From positions 1 through 34,427 of the forward strand of contig CAKRFN010000023.1 in NCBI GenBank assembly GCA_934320655.1: a DNA stretch of 34,427 nt, read 5' to 3'. This DNA comes from an uncultured Eubacterium sp. (lineage in GTDB: Bacteria > Bacillota > Clostridia > Lachnospirales > Lachnospiraceae). Both the position numbers and the translations under genes were made by a program. The stretch's first letter is position 1. Each line of letters begins with the position of its first letter. The notes below the pieces were generated by a model that worked only from the letters and a program-made list of their open reading frames with translations, did not search any database and was not told where the DNA came from. Below are positions 31,964-34,427 of this stretch, in pieces.

Positions 31964-32995
31964 ATGACAGACAAGAAAACAGGTGTAAAAATACTGGCGA
32001 TTGAGAGTTCCTGTGATGAGACGGCGGCGGCAGTTGTCGTTGACGGGAGAGATGTGCGCTCAAACGTCATTTCGTCACAGATTGCATTACATACGCTGTA
32101 CGGCGGTGTCGTGCCGGAGATCGCGTCGCGAAAACATATAGAGAAAATCAATCAGGTGATCGCGCAGGCCCTGGACGATGCGCATATGACGCTGGATGAT
32201 ATGGATGCGATTGCGGTCACATACGGACCGGGGCTCGTCGGCGCGCTGCTCGTCGGGGTGGCGGAGGCGAAGGCGATCGCCTATGCAAAGAAACTGCCGC
32301 TCATCGGTGTGCATCATATCGAGGGTCATATCAGCGCCAATTATATAGAAAATAAACAGCTGGAGCCGCCGTTTTTGTGTCTGGTCGTATCCGGCGGACA
32401 CACGCATCTGGTCAAGGTCGTGGACTACGGTCAGTATGAGATTCTCGGCAGAACGCGCGATGACGCAGCCGGAGAAGCGTTTGATAAGGTGGCGCGTGCG
32501 ATCGGGCTCGGCTATCCGGGTGGACCGAAGATTGAGAAGGTATCGCATGAGGGCAATCCGCAGGCGATCCATTTTCCGCAGCCCAAAGTGGCGGATGGAC
32601 CGTATGATTTTTCGTTCAGCGGTTTAAAGTCAGCCGTATTGAACTACCTGAACGGCGCGCAGATGAAGGGAGAAACGGTTGTGCAGGCGGATGTGGCGGC
32701 ATCGTTCCAGCAGGCGGTGATCGATGTGCTCGTACAGCATGCGATGCAGGCGATCGATGACTGCGGAATGGATAAATTTGCGATTGCGGGAGGTGTTGCG
32801 TCGAATCAGACACTGCGCAGCGCGATGGAGGCAGCCTGCAAACGGAAGGGCGTGGCATTTTACCATCCGTCGCCGATCTTTTGCACAGACAATGCGGCGA
32901 TGATCGGTGCTGCTGCTTATTATGAATATTTGGCTGGGAAGCGGGATGGGCTCGATCTCAACGCGATCCCGAATCTAAAGCTGGGGGAACGATAA
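31964..32995 (+). CDS. tsaD: tRNA N6-threonylcarbamoyladenosine transferase TsaD
   Basis: A 343-residue ASKHA enzyme, the catalytic core of the t6A complex, with TsaBE encoded 2 kb upstream. Diagnostic segments are ILAIESSCDET (start), VPEIASRKH with the metal-binding His, GPGLVGALLVG, HHIEGH (about 115), VVSGGHTHLV, DDAAGEAFDKVAR and NAAMIGAAAY. The start follows GGAGGAG. Stop and the ispD start abut. Confidence 0.96.
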   Translation: MTDKKTGVKILAIESSCDETAAAVVVDGRDVRSNVISSQIALHTLYGGVVPEIASRKHIEKINQVIAQALDDAHMTLDDMDAIAVTYGPGLVGALLVGVAEAKAIAYAKKLPLIGVHHIEGHISANYIENKQLEPPFLCLVVSGGHTHLVKVVDYGQYEILGRTRDDAAGEAFDKVARAIGLGYPGGPKIEKVSHEGNPQAIHFPQPKVADGPYDFSFSGLKSAVLNYLNGAQMKGETVVQADVAASFQQAVIDVLVQHAMQAIDDCGMDKFAIAGGVASNQTLRSAMEAACKRKGVAFYHPSPIFCTDNAAMIGAAAYYEYLAGKRDGLDLNAIPNLKLGER

Positions 32996-33694
32996 ATGGA
33001 ACAATATGTGTATGGAGCGGTCGTGCTGGCAGCGGGCAGTGGCAGCCGCATGCATATGGACACACCCAAGCAGTATCTCATGATCGAAGACCGCCCGCTC
33101 ATATACTATGCGCTCAAGCAGTTTCAGGACAGTGCGGTCACAAAGATCGTTCTTGTAGTGACTGAGGGTGAGGAGGAATGGTGCAGGCAGCAGATTGTGG
33201 AGCGCTATGGGCTGTCGAAGGTCTGTGCGGTCGTGTCGGGCGGCAGCGAGCGTTACCTGTCGGTGCAGGCAGGACTTCATGCGTTAGAGGGAGTGGATTA
33301 TGTGCTGATCCATGACGGCGCGCGCCCTTGTATCGATCAGGAACTCTTGCAGCGCGTGATGGATGCTGTGCCGCGTGATGGGGCGTGTGTTGTCGGGATG
33401 CCGGTCAAGGATACGATCAAGGTGGCATCTGAACAGCTTTGGACGCAGGAGACACCGGATCGCAGGAGACTCTGGCAGGTGCAGACGCCGCAGGCATTTT
33501 CCTATGATCTGATCCGCAGCGCCTATGACCGGGTTGTGGCATCCGGCGAGCAGGCGGTGACGGATGACACACAGGTATTGGAGCTCGCATATGGCAGACA
33601 GAGTCGGCTGATCGAGGGTTCGTACCGGAATATGAAGGTCACAACACCGGAAGATTTGGAGATTGTAAAATTATTCTTAAAAAATATGCAATAA
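32996..33694 (+). CDS. ispD: 2-C-methyl-D-erythritol 4-phosphate cytidylyltransferase
   Basis: A 232-residue nucleotidyltransferase of the MEP isoprenoid pathway, making CDP-methylerythritol. Visible are the CTP-binding AAGSGSRM and KQYL, a GG-S-R pattern SGGSERYLSVQAGL, HDGARPC (about 103), and the W..QTPQAF motif (about 160). Its ATG directly follows the tsaD stop. Confidence 0.95.
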   Translation: MEQYVYGAVVLAAGSGSRMHMDTPKQYLMIEDRPLIYYALKQFQDSAVTKIVLVVTEGEEEWCRQQIVERYGLSKVCAVVSGGSERYLSVQAGLHALEGVDYVLIHDGARPCIDQELLQRVMDAVPRDGACVVGMPVKDTIKVASEQLWTQETPDRRRLWQVQTPQAFSYDLIRSAYDRVVASGEQAVTDDTQVLELAYGRQSRLIEGSYRNMKVTTPEDLEIVKLFLKNMQ

Positions 33695-33698
33695 TATA

Positions 33699-33730
33699 TT
33701 GACAGATTGCGAATAGGATGATATTATAAT
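33699..33730 (+). promoter_or_regulatory. Promoter of the tRNA-Ser genes
   Basis: TTGACA (33699-33704), with TATTAT at 17 bases (33722-33727) and TATAAT three bases further (33725-33730). Confidence 0.7.
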
Positions 33731-33757
33731 ACTCGCTGATCGCGAGAACAGCAACAC

Positions 33758-33843
33758 GGAGAGGTATCGAAGTGGTCATAACGAGGCGGTCTTGAAAACC
33801 GTTTGTCCGCAAGGGCGCGTGGGTTCGAATCCCACCCTCTCCG
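33758..33843 (+). tRNA. tRNA-Ser (anticodon UGA)
   Basis: Acceptor stem GGAGAGG pairs with CCTCTCC, discriminator G, a long variable arm, and a T arm with GGTTCGAATCC. The anticodon loop reads CTTGAAA, giving anticodon TGA. No 3' CCA is encoded. Confidence 0.95.
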
Positions 33844-33944
33844 CTTCATGAAAAATCAGTTTGCTATGCAGACTGGTTTTTTATTGTCAATCTATAGCAA
33901 TAAGTATAGATCGTTCGTATCTGGATCAGATTCGGGCAGAGCAT

Positions 33945-34034
33945 GGAGAAGTACCCAAGCTGGCCGAAGGGACACCCCTGGAAAGGGTGCAGGTCGTTAA
34001 CAGCGGCGCGGGGGTTCAAATCCCCCCTTCTCCG
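33945..34034 (+). tRNA. tRNA-Ser (anticodon GGA)
   Basis: Acceptor GGAGAAG pairs with CTTCTCC, discriminator G; anticodon loop CTGGAAA between CACCC and GGGTG gives anticodon GGA. It has a long variable arm and a T arm with GGTTCAAATCC. No 3' CCA is encoded. The 5' half is close to the first tRNA-Ser. Confidence 0.95.
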
Positions 34035-34091
34035 TTTTGGTTTTGCAAAAAACGACAACATGAAAAATTTTCAAAAAATTAAAAAAACATG

Positions 34092-34120
34092 TTGACAAAC
34101 GTAAAACCACGTGATAATAT
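34092..34120 (+). promoter_or_regulatory. rrn promoter P1
   Basis: TTGACA (34092-34097) and TAATAT (34115-34120), 17-base spacer, with an AT-rich upstream stretch. Confidence 0.7.
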
Positions 34121-34188
34121 AAACAAGCTGTCGCGAACGACTGAGAAAAAAGTCGAAAGAGCACAGCGAAAATAAATTAAAAAAGTTC

Positions 34189-34217
34189 TTGACAAGCGAT
34201 GAAAGCTTTGATATAAT
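34189..34217 (+). promoter_or_regulatory. rrn promoter P2
   Basis: Consensus TTGACA (34189-34194) and TATAAT (34212-34217), 17-base spacer, downstream of an A-rich tract that may act as an UP element. A leader of about 180 bases follows, with a GAAAAGC-AATA-GCTTTTC hairpin (34301-34318) and a TTGATAACTGAACAGTG stretch, as in other clostridial rrn leaders. Confidence 0.85.
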
Positions 34218-34398
34218 ACAAAAGCTGTTTGACGAGAACAGACGAAAAGAACCTTGATAACTGAACAGTGAAATAACCTTGAAAGATTTGAAAAAAACGA
34301 GAAAAGCAATAGCTTTTCGAGTGATTGTGAACACTTTTTAAACGCAGTAAAAAACGGTTATAAAAAAGCCAAGCTTTTGAATGACCAAGAACAAACTT

Positions 34399-34427
34399 AA
34401 ACATGAGAGTTTGATCCTGGCTCAGGA
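34399..34427 (+). rRNA. 16S ribosomal RNA, 5' end only
   Basis: The universal AGAGTTTGATCCTGGCTCAG begins at 34406; by E. coli numbering this is base 8, so the mature 5' end is about 34399. The gene continues past the window. Confidence 0.93.

Overview
The window looks like chromosome from a gut-type Clostridia, most likely Lachnospiraceae. The grounds are the gene content (YjfB, SprA-like metalloprotease, YitT, CvfB, YcxB, an ACT-domain protein upstream of hom), the moderate GC of the genes with AT-rich intergenic DNA, and strong AGGAGG-type ribosome binding sites. No species is claimed. The right edge runs into the first bases of a 16S rRNA gene, preceded by two serine tRNAs and a two-promoter rrn leader.

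Layout, left to right. (1) 1-5,200: a truncated HEPN-type gene; a yybP-ykoY manganese riboswitch with an intrinsic terminator controlling a P2-type cation ATPase; an acyl-ACP thioesterase; CvfB; and a convergent YjfB gene. (2) 5,244-7,245: a secreted SH3/NlpC-P60 peptidase with a 35-serine linker and WalR-like repeats in its leader, then a 515-base AT-rich gap holding a tight cluster of four DnaA-box-like sites. (3) 7,246-15,975: a plus-strand housekeeping run of WecG/TagA-like protein, YitT, a CdaR-type regulator, FtsE, FtsX, an S41 peptidase, RF2 (prfB with the classical +1 frameshift), an ACT-domain protein and homoserine dehydrogenase.

(4) 16,041-24,396 is an accessory block entirely on the minus strand and the most interesting part of the window. 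Read in its own direction it has a four-gene overlapping operon: a sigma-70-family factor, a short two-helix membrane protein that resembles an anti-sigma factor in layout, a polytopic membrane protein, and a PrsW-type intramembrane protease. A strong terminator follows. Two very large paralogous surface proteins come next (adhesins B and A, 900 and 971 aa), built from beta-helix-like repeats, InlB-type B repeats and a shared C-terminal domain. Adhesin A is translationally coupled (ATGA overlap) to a second copy of the short two-helix protein. Adhesin B keeps only the last ~20 codons of that gene, fused to the same 65-base upstream element. The block therefore looks like a duplicated [promoter + small membrane protein + adhesin] unit in which one copy lost its membrane-protein gene by internal deletion. 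I infer, but cannot prove, that sigma factor, small membrane proteins and PrsW form a surface-signalling circuit controlling the adhesins.

(5) 24,476-34,427: an SprA-like metalloprotease and divergent DUF2752 protein; Tex; YcxB; the tRNA t6A genes tsaE, tsaB and tsaD with rimI; a small zinc-ribbon protein; RNase Z; a lipoprotein-sized membrane-anchored protein; ispD; tRNA-Ser(UGA), tRNA-Ser(GGA); rrn promoters P1 and P2 and the 16S start. Many genes in this part overlap or abut, which suggests long co-transcribed units.
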